A DNA stretch of 64,000 nucleotides from Ensifer adhaerens (GTDB lineage: Bacteria; Pseudomonadota; Alphaproteobacteria; Rhizobiales; Rhizobiaceae): positions 620,001 through 684,000 of the forward strand of contig OCMG01000003.1 in NCBI GenBank assembly GCA_900215285.1. The letters are read 5' to 3'. The notes below the pieces were generated by a model. It was not told where the DNA came from. It saw nothing but the letters and a program-made list of their open reading frames with translations, and ran no database searches. A program made the position numbers and the translations under genes. Positions 45,888 to 54,802 of this stretch are shown here, in pieces; within the stretch, counting starts at the first letter, position 1, and every line of letters starts with the position of its first letter.

Positions 45888-47381
45888 ATGACTTCCACGG
45901 ATAAAACTCCGATCCTGTCGCTCCGCCAGATCCGCAAATTCTACGGACCTCTGGAAGTGCTCCACGGCGTCGACCTTGACGTCCGGGCAGGCGAAGTCGT
46001 GGCGTTGCTCGGTGAAAACGGCGCCGGAAAATCGACCTTGTCGAATATCATATCCGGCGCCATTCAGCCGACCTCTGGTGACATGACATGGCGCGGGGCG
46101 GCCTACGCCCCCGCCAACCCGCGCGCGGCCATGGATCTCGGCGTCGGCATGATCCATCAGGAGCTGAAGCTCCTGCCGCAGCTTTCCATCGCCGAGAACG
46201 TCTTTGTCGGCCGCTATCTGACCTCCGGCGGCCGTATAGACCGCAAAGCGATGGAAGAGCGTGCTAAGGCCGGACTTCAGCGGCTGGGTCTCAACATTTC
46301 CCCGAAGCGCATCGTGGAAGGCCTGTCGACGGCCAACCAGCAATTGATCGAGATTGCCAAGGCGCTGACGCTCAATGCCAGGCTGCTCATCCTGGACGAA
46401 CCGACCGCTGCGCTCGGTGGCGAAGAGACCCAATTGCTTTTCCGCCAGATCGAGCGCCTGAAATCTGAAGGCGTCGGAATCATCTACATTTCCCATCGTC
46501 TTGAAGAAATCCGCCAGATTGCCGACCGCATCGTGGTGATGCGCGACGGTGCCAAGGTGCAGGAATTCGACAGAGGCGATGTCCCGATCCGTTCCATTGT
46601 CGAGGCCATGGTCGGGCGCTCGCTGGAACGCATGTTCCCGGCAGTTCCCACACCCGCCGACCATGTCATGCTGGAGGTGAAGGGGCTTGCCTCGCCTCGA
46701 GGCAGCTTCCACGACATCAATTTCTCCGTCCGCAAGGGCGAAGTGTTCGGCATCGCCGGGCTGGTCGGCGCGGGCCGGACGGAATTGGTGCGCGCGCTGA
46801 CCGGTGCGGACCCGATATCGGCGGGCGAAGTGGTTCTCGAAGGCAAGACCGTCACACCGCGCTCGCCGGCGGATGCCATCCGCAACGGCATGGTGCTGGT
46901 GCCCGAGGATCGCAAGCTGCAAGGAGTCGTGCTCGACCATCCGATTGCCGAGAATATCGCCTATGCGAACCTCAAGGAAATCTCGGCGGGCGGCTTTATC
47001 TCGTCGCGAAAGCTGCATCAATTTGCCGATCGCTACATTTCCAAGTTCGGCGTCAAGGGCCGCGGCAGCCAGAATGCCGGTGAGCTCTCCGGTGGCAACC
47101 AGCAGAAGGTCGTGCTGGCAAAGTGGCTGGCGCGCAAGCCGCGGGTCGTCGTGCTGGACGAGCCGACGCGCGGCATCGATGTCGGCGCACGTTCCTCGAT
47201 CTACGACACCATAATGGACCTCGCGCGCGACGGTCTCGCGGTGATTGTCGTGAGCTCTGACCTCGAAGAGGTTCTCGGCGTTTCCAACCGCATCATGGTT
47301 ATGGCGCAGGGCAAGCAGGCCGGCATACTGGATCGCGCGCAGGCCAACGACGTCTCCGTCATGGAACTCGCAACACTTTAG
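45888..47381 (+). CDS. Ribose-type ABC transporter ATPase (RbsA/MglA class)
   Basis: A 497-residue protein with two fused ATPase domains. The first has Walker A GENGAGKST near residue 45, GLSTANQQLIEIAKAL and LDEPTAALGG. The second has EVFGIAGLVGAGRTELVRALTG in outline, the signature ELSGGNQQKVVLAKWLA and LDEPTRGIDVG. As in the family, the second site is degenerate in Walker A. It energises the permease at 43837. Confidence 0.93.
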   Translation: MTSTDKTPILSLRQIRKFYGPLEVLHGVDLDVRAGEVVALLGENGAGKSTLSNIISGAIQPTSGDMTWRGAAYAPANPRAAMDLGVGMIHQELKLLPQLSIAENVFVGRYLTSGGRIDRKAMEERAKAGLQRLGLNISPKRIVEGLSTANQQLIEIAKALTLNARLLILDEPTAALGGEETQLLFRQIERLKSEGVGIIYISHRLEEIRQIADRIVVMRDGAKVQEFDRGDVPIRSIVEAMVGRSLERMFPAVPTPADHVMLEVKGLASPRGSFHDINFSVRKGEVFGIAGLVGAGRTELVRALTGADPISAGEVVLEGKTVTPRSPADAIRNGMVLVPEDRKLQGVVLDHPIAENIAYANLKEISAGGFISSRKLHQFADRYISKFGVKGRGSQNAGELSGGNQQKVVLAKWLARKPRVVVLDEPTRGIDVGARSSIYDTIMDLARDGLAVIVVSSDLEEVLGVSNRIMVMAQGKQAGILDRAQANDVSVMELATL

Positions 47382-47388
47382 ATTTAAC

Positions 47389-47432
47389 GCAATTTCGGAC
47401 GCGAAAGCGAGAGCCGGTTTCGCTGAAATTGC
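47389..47432. repeat. Rhizobial mosaic-type palindrome
   Basis: GCAATTTC (47389-47396) pairs with GAAATTGC (47425-47432), and nested GCGAAA (47401-47406) pairs with TTTCGC (47418-47423). The layout matches the short intergenic mosaic palindromes common in Rhizobium and Agrobacterium. It sits between the ATPase and SDR genes and may act as an mRNA hairpin. Confidence 0.6.
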
Positions 47433-47452
47433 TCAAGAAGCAGGAAAGATTC

Positions 47453-48241
47453 ATGTCTGACATCAAGCTCAACGCTCCCAAGCTTTTCGATCTCTCCGGC
47501 CAGGTTGCGCTCGTCACGGGCGCCGGCAGCGGCATCGGCCAGCGCATTGCCATGGGTCTTGCCCAGTGCGGCGCCGATGTTGCGCTGCTCGACCGCCGCA
47601 CCGATGACGGCCTGTCCATCACCGCCGATTTCATTGCCAAGGCGGGCCGCCGCAGCATCAGCATCGCGGCCGATGTGACGAGCGGAGCATCGCTTAACGA
47701 GGCTGTTGCGCGCACCGAAAAGGAACTCGGGCCCCTGTCGCTCGCCGTCAACGCCGCCGGTATCGCCAACGCCAACCCGGCCGAGGAGATGGAAGAGAGC
47801 CAGTTCCAGACGATGATGGACATCAACCTGAAGGGTGTTTTCCTCTCCTGCCAGGCCGAAGCGCGCGCGATGCTGAAGAACGGTCGCGGCTCGATCGTCA
47901 ACATCGCATCCATGTCGGGCGTCATCGTCAATCGCGGCCTCAACCAGTGCCACTACAACGCCTCCAAGGCCGGCGTCATTCACATGACGAAGTCGATGGC
48001 GATGGAGTGGGTGACGCGCGGCGTGCGCGTCAACACGATCAGCCCCGGCTATACCGCCACGCCGATGAACACACGGCCGGAAATGGTCCACCAGACCAAG
48101 CTCTTCGAAGAGCAGACGCCGATGCAGCGCATGGCGACTGTGGATGAAATGGTTGGCCCTGCCGTCTTCCTGCTCTCGGACGCGGCAAGCTTCGTTACGG
48201 GTGTTGATCTTCTCGTCGATGGCGGCTTCTGCTGCTGGTGA
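47453..48241 (+). CDS. SDR-family dehydrogenase, transporter-linked
   Basis: A 262-residue classical SDR. ATG 47453 follows CAGGAAAG. It has TGAGSGIGQRIAMGLAQCG, NAAGIAN, the catalytic YNASKAG and the C-terminal VDGGFCCW, an ending typical of rhizobial polyol SDRs (threitol or related). It is the last gene of the transporter operon, so it probably oxidises the imported polyol or sugar. Confidence 0.88.
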   Translation: MSDIKLNAPKLFDLSGQVALVTGAGSGIGQRIAMGLAQCGADVALLDRRTDDGLSITADFIAKAGRRSISIAADVTSGASLNEAVARTEKELGPLSLAVNAAGIANANPAEEMEESQFQTMMDINLKGVFLSCQAEARAMLKNGRGSIVNIASMSGVIVNRGLNQCHYNASKAGVIHMTKSMAMEWVTRGVRVNTISPGYTATPMNTRPEMVHQTKLFEEQTPMQRMATVDEMVGPAVFLLSDAASFVTGVDLLVDGGFCCW

Positions 48242-48475
48242 TCTAGCCTTGTTCAAAGCCTTCTATTCCCTTAACGGATGAATTGTAGGTGCTTGGGCAT
48301 CGCTGATAGTTGGCTCGGCCAAAGTTCGTCGCGGGTCACAGGTTCGTATCAGCTCAAGAGCCAGGCTATGACCGCTTTTGCGCCCCAATATGAGCGTTTG
48401 CGCTTTCGTTTTTTATCCCGATTGCTGTCGTTCGCGGCGATACGAGGAATATCTGGAATGCGCCCTCGAACCAGA

Positions 48476-49426
48476 TCAGCGATCGTGCCGCCGCAGCCAG
48501 CCGACGTAGTCAGGCACGGCGTTCTCGACATCGAAGTTTGGTTCGAAGCCGGTGTCATTCCTCAGCCTGGCGATATCGAGATAGTTGTCGGGGCCGCGAT
48601 CCGGACTGCGGCCGGCAGGAAGCGCGAGGTTTGCATCCGGGATCGCTGCGTTGATCGCATCGACGACCTCGGCATATCTGACCAGCCGGCCGCTCGAGAT
48701 GTTGTAGGTCGAATGGTTGAGCCGTTCGGCCATCATCAACATTGCGACGGCCCTCCCGCAGTCTTTCACATAGCAAAGGTCAGTTGCATCGTCCGCGAAC
48801 GCCGTTGGACGCGGGGGCGTAAGGTCCGGGTCCTGGCCACGCACTGCCGCACTCAACAGGCGGGGCAGCGCAAAGAACGGATTGTCGGGAAGCCCGAGCG
48901 GTCCCCAAATCGTACCGATCCTGAGATTGACGACCTCGAAACCGGCATTGTGGCCGACCAGCGTCGTCAGCAGTTCGGCGGTCTTCTTGAACGCATGGAT
49001 CTGATGCGGCGCGAGCACCGGCAGCGGCGCATCCTCGCGCCAGGGCGTCTGCTCTACACCGACATAGACGCCAATCGAGCTCGCCACGGCGAAGCGCCTG
49101 ACCTTCCATTCGCGCGCCGCCTCAAGGGCATTAAGCAAAGCGGTCGTTTCGCCTCGGAGATAAGCGATCGGGTCGGGTAGATCGAATTGCGCAGCAGCCA
49201 GATGCACGATACCTGAGATCTTGTGACGCTTACCGATCTCAAGGAAGGCTTGGAGGTCGGTCGTGTCGAGGCGTTCAACGACGACCCTGTCGGCGGGCTC
49301 GTCGGCCAGGAACTCGGGCAATTGCGCGGAACGGTGCGCGGTGAGAACGACTGTTTCTCCATGATCGAGGAGCGCACGCGCCGTGTGCGATCCAATGGAG
49401 CCCAATCCGCCTGTGACAAGTATCAT
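48476..49426 (-). CDS. NAD-dependent epimerase/dehydratase-like protein
   Basis: A 316-residue extended SDR. ATG 49426 ([23 protein letters not shown]) follows TGGAGAAAGAAG. The Rossmann motif GGLGSIG is clear. The usual Tyr-x-x-x-Lys pair is not intact: the region reads [13 protein letters not shown], with His where Tyr is expected. Reductase or epimerase activity is therefore uncertain. It is in a loose same-strand group with the SDR and VOC genes downstream of the sugar region. Confidence 0.8.
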   Translation of the reverse strand: MILVTGGLGSIGSHTARALLDHGETVVLTAHRSAQLPEFLADEPADRVVVERLDTTDLQAFLEIGKRHKISGIVHLAAAQFDLPDPIAYLRGETTALLNALEAAREWKVRRFAVASSIGVYVGVEQTPWREDAPLPVLAPHQIHAFKKTAELLTTLVGHNAGFEVVNLRIGTIWGPLGLPDNPFFALPRLLSAAVRGQDPDLTPPRPTAFADDATDLCYVKDCGRAVAMLMMAERLNHSTYNISSGRLVRYAEVVDAINAAIPDANLALPAGRSPDRGPDNYLDIARLRNDTGFEPNFDVENAVPDYVGWLRRHDR

Positions 49427-49541
49427 CTTCTTTCTCCAAATTTTTCGGCTTTGTGGGCACATGTTGCCCGTCCAGTGCCGCAAATTGCGACACTTGCCTT
49501 GTTGGCCTACCGAATTGAATGATTGCCCCGTTAGAGGGCGG

Positions 49542-50276
49542 TCAGATCAGGCTCTGGCCACCGTCGATCTGTAGCGTCTGGCCAGTCGCGAACTCGCTCT
49601 CCATCAGGTAGGTGTAGGCTGGCGCCACATCAGCCGGTGTTGCGATCCGTCCGATTGGAAGCTGCTTCGCCATTCCCTCGAACAAGGCGGACTTGTGCTC
49701 GCCGGCGAGCGCGGCGAACATCGGCGTATCGACCCAACCGGGTGACACGATGTTGACCCGTGTCGGCGCCAGTTCAAGCGACAGCGCGTGGGCCAGATAA
49801 CCGGACGATCCGGCGATTGCCGCCACAACCGACCCACCGGGTACGGGCGGCTTGTCCTTGTTGATGCCCGACGTGGAGGTCATCGAGCCGCCCTTTCTCA
49901 ACGTGCGGACCGCGTGCTTGGCCACCAGGACCGCACTCACCAGCTTGTTGTCGATGAAGGCACGAACGACATCGATATCCGTGTTTTCGATCGGGTCTCC
50001 GGGCGGCGGCGTGCCGGCTGTGGAGACGAGGTGATCAAAGGTGCCGACTTCCGCGAACAATCGTTCGATGTCCGTCTCTCTGGTCATGTCGGCGGCGAAA
50101 GTACCGAGCTTGCCACCAAATGCGGCAAGTGAACGTCCGGCCGCCTTCAGTTTTTCCCGGCTTCGGCCCACGAGGATCACCTCGGCGCCCTTTTCGAGTG
50201 CGGCGGTCGCGACGCCGAGACTGATGCCGGAACTGCCGCCGATGACGAGAACTTTCTTGCCCATAAGCGTTGCCAT
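49542..50276 (-). CDS. Atypical SDR-family protein
   Basis: A 244-residue SDR. ATG 50276 has GGAGAAA just upstream; an ATG 12 bases earlier overlaps that site. The cofactor motif is [20 protein letters not shown]. The catalytic YxxxK is not visible where it belongs: the stretch reads [22 protein letters not shown]. The C-terminal [14 protein letters not shown] is normal. It may bind NADP(H) without classical dehydrogenase chemistry, or use another residue. Confidence 0.82.
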   Translation of the reverse strand: MATLMGKKVLVIGGSSGISLGVATAALEKGAEVILVGRSREKLKAAGRSLAAFGGKLGTFAADMTRETDIERLFAEVGTFDHLVSTAGTPPPGDPIENTDIDVVRAFIDNKLVSAVLVAKHAVRTLRKGGSMTSTSGINKDKPPVPGGSVVAAIAGSSGYLAHALSLELAPTRVNIVSPGWVDTPMFAALAGEHKSALFEGMAKQLPIGRIATPADVAPAYTYLMESEFATGQTLQIDGGQSLI

Positions 50277-50333
50277 GGGTTTCTCCATATCTTGCTGTTA
50301 CGTTGAGGTCGGGACGGGCGCGGACGTATGCCG

Positions 50334-50786
50334 CTACCCTTCGTAGGCGCTTTCAAGATCGGCGATGACGATCTTCTTCATCTTGTACATCGCCTGCATC
50401 ACGCGGCTCGCCTTCGCCTTGTCGGGATCGGCGATCATCTTCAAAAGGATCGACGGCGTGACCTGCCAGTAGACGCCGAACTTATCGGTCAGCCAGCCGC
50501 AGGGTTGTTCCTTGCCGCCATCGGCGATGAGTGCGTTCCAGTAATAGTCGGTCTCTTCCTGATCGCCCGTCTCGACGAGGAACGAGAATGCCTCGTTGTA
50601 CGGAACCTTCGAGCCGGCGTTCAGCGCGGCGACCTGCAGCCCGGCCAGTTCGAAGCGCACGACCGAGACTTCCGGGTCAGGCAGCTTGGTGCGTTCCAGA
50701 ACCTTCGAGTCTTTAAACACCGAGCGGTAGAAATCCATGGCCTTTTCTGCCTGGCCGTTGAACCAGAGATGGGGGTAGATGTTCAT
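50334..50786 (-). CDS. VOC-fold protein (PhnB/3-demethylubiquinone methyltransferase-like)
   Basis: A 150-residue glyoxalase-fold protein: IYPHLWFNGQAEKAMDFYRSVFKDSKVLE in outline, then FSFLVETGDQEETDYYWNALIADGGKEQPCGWLTDKFGVYWQVTP in outline. This is the PF06983-type pattern; despite the family name most members have no proven methyltransferase activity. GGAGAACGATC precedes the ATG. Function unknown. Confidence 0.85.
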   Translation of the reverse strand: MNIYPHLWFNGQAEKAMDFYRSVFKDSKVLERTKLPDPEVSVVRFELAGLQVAALNAGSKVPYNEAFSFLVETGDQEETDYYWNALIADGGKEQPCGWLTDKFGVYWQVTPSILLKMIADPDKAKASRVMQAMYKMKKIVIADLESAYEG

Positions 50787-50825
50787 GATCGTTCTCCTTT
50801 GAATGGGGCGGTGAAATGGACAGCG

Positions 50826-51068
50826 CTATTTCTGACGCGGGATGACGGTGCCGTCCCAGTCGCGCTCGAAGCCGATGTCCTGCAGCGTGTGATTGGAAAA
50901 GCGCTCAAGCCGACGCATCTCAGCGCGGTGGCGGACCGCAGCCACGAAGTAGTCGATCTGGCTTCGCGTAGCGTCGGCAAGCGCGACCATCGCCCGAACT
51001 GGGCGGTACATACGGTCCGGTGCTGCCACACCGCAGAAAACATCAGTCGATGCGTGAGTAAAGCTCAT
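50826..51068 (-). CDS. DUF1127 domain small protein
   Basis: An 80-residue protein whose C-terminal part (EMRRLERFSNHTLQDIGFERDWDG) is the DUF1127 motif, Arg-rich then LxDIGxxR. In Agrobacterium and Rhodobacter such proteins bind RNA or affect phosphate and stress responses. It is divergent from a GcvA-type LysR regulator, which may control it. Confidence 0.8.
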   Translation of the reverse strand: MSFTHASTDVFCGVAAPDRMYRPVRAMVALADATRSQIDYFVAAVRHRAEMRRLERFSNHTLQDIGFERDWDGTVIPRQK

Positions 51069-51210
51069 GGTTTTGATCCCTCGTCTGTCGCGCTCCTCAG
51101 CGTGATTGCCGATGCGGTTGGTTGTTCATGAGAAAGAATTTGCGCTTTTCCTGGCTGGACGACAAACGAGTAATAGTCCATGATTTGTGATCAACGCTCA
51201 CAGGTCGGTC

Positions 51211-52089
51211 ATGTCACGAAAGCTTCCACCCATGACAACACTGCCCGCCTTCGAGGCGGCAGCGCGCCATTTGAGCTTCACCAAGGCGGCCGAGGAATTG
51301 TTCGTCACGCACGGCGCCATCAGCCGTGCGGTCAAGAACCTGGAGGAGCAGCTCGGCGTGACGCTCTTCGAGCGGGGAACACGGTCGGTCCAATTGACGG
51401 CGGTCGGCGAGCCCTATGCGCGTGCGGTTCGTGAAGTGCTCGATCAATTGGCCGTGGCGACGACAATTGTAACCACGCGCCGATCGGACACGACGTTGAC
51501 CGTCAGCACATCGGGCGGTTTTGCCGGCAAATGGCTGGTGCCCAGGCTCTACCGCTTCCATCGCGCCCACAGTGAAATCGACGTTCGGGTCTCAACCAGT
51601 GGCAATCTCACCAATTTCTCAGGCGACGGGATCGACGTCGCGATCCGTTATGGCGGCGGCGATTATCCAGGGCTGACAAGCGAGTTTCTGGCGGGCGAAG
51701 AGGTGTCGCCGGTTTGCAGTCCGCGCCTGATGGATGGCGAGCACCCATTGCTGGAGCCTTCCGACCTCAAGCATCACACACTCATTCGTGACGGATATCC
51801 GATCGATTGGGCAGCATGGCTCGAAAGCGCAGGAGTGAAGGACGTGGATCCCAACGGAGGTTTGACCTTCGATTCCTACACCTTCGCGATCGAAGCGGCT
51901 GTTCAAGGTGAAGGCGTTGCGCTCGGCCGCACCATGCTTGTCGAGGGCGATCTCGCGGCCGGGCGCTTAATTCGCCCCTTTGACATCGCTCTGAGAGCGC
52001 AATCGAGCTTTTATCTCGTCTACCCTCCGGAAGCGATCCGCCAGCGCAAGGTCAAGGCGTTTCGGGACTGGCTGTGTTCAGAAATCTAA
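51211..52089 (+). CDS. LysR-family regulator (GcvA-like)
   Basis: A 292-residue GcvA-subgroup LysR regulator: PPMTTLPAFEAAARHLSFTKAAEELFVTHGAISRAVKNLEEQLG in outline, then an effector domain with TLTVSTSGGFAGKWLVPRLYRFHRAHSEIDV. ATG 51211 preferred; a TTG/GTG-type start at 51187 is possible. It is divergent from the DUF1127 and VOC genes and likely controls them. Confidence 0.88.
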   Translation: MSRKLPPMTTLPAFEAAARHLSFTKAAEELFVTHGAISRAVKNLEEQLGVTLFERGTRSVQLTAVGEPYARAVREVLDQLAVATTIVTTRRSDTTLTVSTSGGFAGKWLVPRLYRFHRAHSEIDVRVSTSGNLTNFSGDGIDVAIRYGGGDYPGLTSEFLAGEEVSPVCSPRLMDGEHPLLEPSDLKHHTLIRDGYPIDWAAWLESAGVKDVDPNGGLTFDSYTFAIEAAVQGEGVALGRTMLVEGDLAAGRLIRPFDIALRAQSSFYLVYPPEAIRQRKVKAFRDWLCSEI

Positions 52090-52278
52090 TACCATCGCGT
52101 CGACGTGGACGAAAACTGCGCAGCAAGCTTGGCCGCGCGGAAACACCGGACCGAACAGCAACTATCATGACGGCATTGTCCCATGACTGAAAATGTAAAT
52201 GCAGCAGAGGCCATGCCGCATGATGGCCAACGCACGTCCCGATGGGTCGGGTCGGTCATTGAACGGAACGCATTTGAA

Positions 52279-52806
52279 CTAGGAAAGCTCGTAGTGCAGC
52301 CGCACACATCCTTTGTCGAGCGTCTTTGCGCTGATCAGCTTCGGGGTTGATCTGAAGCCAGTCGGCGGGAAAAGAGAGCGACCACCGCCAAGCAGCTCGG
52401 GGATGATGTAGATCTCGATTTCGTCGAGCGCGCCACGTTCCATGAACGCCATCTGCAGCATCCCCCCGCCTAGCATCCAGTCATCACCATCACAGAGCCT
52501 TCGAAGCTCGGCAATTAGGTCGTCAACATTGTCTCTGGTCTCAAGTGTGCCTTTGGGATTTTCGATGGGCCGTGAGGTTACAACGATGACCCGTTGCTCG
52601 CCGTAAGCCCAAGGTGCTGAATCTTTCGCGATGAAGTCGTAGGTGCCGCGACCCATGACGATCGTGCGAATGCCCTTCACGAAGAGGCGGTAGTCATGCT
52701 CGCCTAAGTCCATTCCGTCGTATTTGAACAGCCAGTCGAGTTTGTCGTTCTCGTCTGCGATGAAGCCGTCCAGACTGGTTGCTATGTACCCAACAATCTT
52801 CGCCAT
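52279..52806 (-). CDS. Dihydrofolate reductase-like (RibD C-terminal) protein
   Basis: A 175-residue reductase-domain protein: MAKIVGYIATSLDGFIADENDKLDWL in outline, then TIVMGRGTYDFI, VVTSRP and WMLGGGMLQMAF. Family members are NADPH-dependent reductases related to RibD or DHFR, often of unknown substrate. ATG 52806 is preferred over the TTG three bases earlier. It is divergent from a TetR gene with a dyad between. Confidence 0.86.
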   Translation of the reverse strand: MAKIVGYIATSLDGFIADENDKLDWLFKYDGMDLGEHDYRLFVKGIRTIVMGRGTYDFIAKDSAPWAYGEQRVIVVTSRPIENPKGTLETRDNVDDLIAELRRLCDGDDWMLGGGMLQMAFMERGALDEIEIYIIPELLGGGRSLFPPTGFRSTPKLISAKTLDKGCVRLHYELS

Positions 52807-52822
52807 CAAAGCCTCCTTGATT

Positions 52823-52844
52823 TATAAATGAATGTACGTTTATA
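52823..52844. promoter_or_regulatory. Candidate TetR operator TATAAATG-n6-CGTTTATA
   Basis: A near-perfect inverted repeat (7 of 8 pairs) just before the TetR start and in the divergent gap with the reductase gene. Confidence 0.5.
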
Positions 52845-52851
52845 TATAGCA

Positions 52852-53406
52852 ATGACCAGACGCAAGACAATTCCCGATGAACGGGTTCTCGACGCCTTGT
52901 TCGAGCTAATGATGAAGACAGGACCCGATGGTTTGACCTTTGCGCGTGCGGCGGAGGCTTCAGGCTTGTCTGCGGCGACACTGGTGCAACGCTACGGCAA
53001 CCGCGAGCGCCTGGTTGAGGCGACCCTCCTGCAGGCGTGGGACCGGTTGGATGCCGAGACGAAGGCTGCAGACCTCGAAGAGGATCTATCGCCTGAGGGA
53101 GCCATAAAGCTCCTACTGCGGTTGATGTCTCCCGACACGGCCGAGCGTGATGCCACTGATGGGCTTCTTCTGCTTCGAGAAGACATACGGAACCCGAGAC
53201 TTCGCGAGAGGGGCGCAGCGTGGGGACGCACGTTGGTCTCAGCACTGGGACGACGGCTGTCTTCAGACCCCCAGGAGGCGAATATTCTGGGCTGGCAGAT
53301 GGCCGCTCTCTGGCAGGGGGCGCATACCTGGTGGGCGTTCGATCAGACGGTGCCCGCAGATCGTGCGATTCGGCAGGCTCTGGAGACTTGGCTGAAACGG
53401 CGTTGA
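52852..53406 (+). CDS. TetR-family regulator
   Basis: A 184-residue TetR-type regulator. ATG 52852 (MTRRKTIPDERVLDALFELMMKTG) is preferred because the upstream ATG falls within the putative operator. The helix-turn-helix is FARAAEASGLSAATLVQRYGNRERLVEATL in outline. The C-terminus is unlike well-known groups. It probably represses the divergent reductase gene and itself. Confidence 0.85.
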   Translation: MTRRKTIPDERVLDALFELMMKTGPDGLTFARAAEASGLSAATLVQRYGNRERLVEATLLQAWDRLDAETKAADLEEDLSPEGAIKLLLRLMSPDTAERDATDGLLLLREDIRNPRLRERGAAWGRTLVSALGRRLSSDPQEANILGWQMAALWQGAHTWWAFDQTVPADRAIRQALETWLKRR

Positions 53407-53535
53407 CAGCCGGCACCGGAAGACATTCAACGGAAGCGGCGTTTTGGTCAAGCTGCCTGAGAGCGGTAGGCCTCGGAAAGCAGACGCGGCAGCATTAACG
53501 ACGAGAAAGCGCCAACACCGGACACTGCGGCCGCC

Positions 53536-53604
53536 GCAAAACTCCCTATTCTGCGATGTCGCGAAAGTCAGGAAAACAAGTGTCGCTTTAATTGGGAGTT
53601 TTGC
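53536..53604. repeat. Repeat block, left copy
   Basis: GCAAAACTCCC (53536-53546) and GGGAGTTTTGC (53594-53604) are perfect inverted arms. Between them lies ATGTCGCGAAAGTCAGG (53556-53572), repeated exactly at 54161-54177. It forms the left boundary of a segment carrying the monooxygenase gene. Confidence 0.7.
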
Positions 53605-53704
53605 GACAACCTAGCCGCAAGACTTCAATATCGCTCGCGCAAATAGCTGTGCTATGTGCCGCTCGGAGATCAACCTGAGTTCAACACGCAAAAGGACCGT
53701 AGGA

Positions 53705-53995
53705 ATGTATGGACTGATCGTAAAAATGCTGGCGCAATCGGGCAAGCGCGACGAGTTGCTGGCGATCATGCTGGCAGAACAGGGGCATATGCCGGGCTGC
53801 CGCAGCTATATCATCGCTCGCGATCCGACCAGCGCCGACGGCATCTGGATCACCGAAGTGTGGGACAGTCGGGAAAGCCACGCCGCCTCGCTGCAATTGC
53901 CGCAGGTGCAGACGACCATCGCCAAGGCGCGGCCGTTGATCGCCGGCTTCGGCGAACGGCTTGAGACCGAACCGCAAGGTGGGATCGGGTTATAA
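53705..53995 (+). CDS. Antibiotic biosynthesis monooxygenase-type protein
   Basis: A 96-residue ABM-fold protein: MYGLIVKMLAQSGKRDELLAIML, then GCRSYIIARDPTSADGIWITEVWDSRESHAASLQLPQVQ in outline. ATG 53705 follows GTAGGA. A quinol monooxygenase-like or small-molecule-binding dimer is likely. It stands alone between two matching repeat blocks and is not part of a visible operon, which suggests a transferred cassette. Confidence 0.82.
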   Translation: MYGLIVKMLAQSGKRDELLAIMLAEQGHMPGCRSYIIARDPTSADGIWITEVWDSRESHAASLQLPQVQTTIAKARPLIAGFGERLETEPQGGIGL

Positions 53996-54802
53996 GCGAT
54001 CAGTATGGGGCCCACTCTTTCACCAGTTCCGAAGGCGAGCAAGAGCTCCCGCACCGCGGGCTTCGTAGGCTAGATGAATAGTCGGCGAAACTTCACCGGC
54101 CAGTCGCAAAAATCCTAAGTTTTGCGATAATCGGCCAACAGCTAAATCTTAAGGAAATTTATGTCGCGAAAGTCAGGTGCAGAAGTCAGCCTCTCGCGAC
54201 CAACATTTGCGACACTTTACGACTGTTTCTCCAACGGCAGATGTCCGGTTAGGGCCGATGGCTGACGTTGGTAGGCCGTGCCGTCGGAACCGCAATTGTC
54301 ATTTTTTGGTCAGGAAGCGGCTGGACTGGTAACGGCCCCAAAGTAGTCATTACCGAGACGCCGGATGTTAGTGCACCTTTGAACGTCTCGTGAAGCGATG
54401 GGGGCGACAGTTCGTTTCCTTTCAAATGCATTTAAACCTGAATGCTGGTTGTCGACGCCTGAGAGCCTCTCCTTTCGGCATTCGCAGTGCTGGCGATAAA
54501 ACACGTAACGAGGTCGCGCATTCTCGCGTGCGGCGTCGTTACCCACTTTGCCAATGGCACCGAATTGCCTATCGGGCGGAGACAGCTGCCTCGAGTGCTG
54601 CGATGTCGATTTTCCACATTGTCATCATTGCATCGAAAGCACGCTTTGCCGCGCTTCGTTGAAATTTTGCGTCTTTGTGTTCATGCAGTCATGTAGCAAG
54701 AATTGTCACTTGTGAGCAACCGTTCGGACTGTGACAACGGTCTTTTGATCGGACAGATTGGTCAGGCGTATAACCCCGTTTGACCAATCTGCGTCAAAGT
54801 CG
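53996..54802. other. 807-base gap with repeat block, no gene recognised
   Basis: No convincing gene is visible on either strand. The right repeat block (54105-54217) lies here. The remainder is of lower coding quality than its neighbours and may be decayed DNA. Confidence 0.4.
54105..54217. repeat. Repeat block, right copy
   Basis: CGCAAAA (54105-54111) and TTTTGCG (54120-54126) form an inverted pair. They are followed by ATGTCGCGAAAGTCAGG (54161-54177), identical to 53556-53572, and by ATTTGCGACACTT (54205-54217). The order of parts parallels the left block. Confidence 0.6.
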
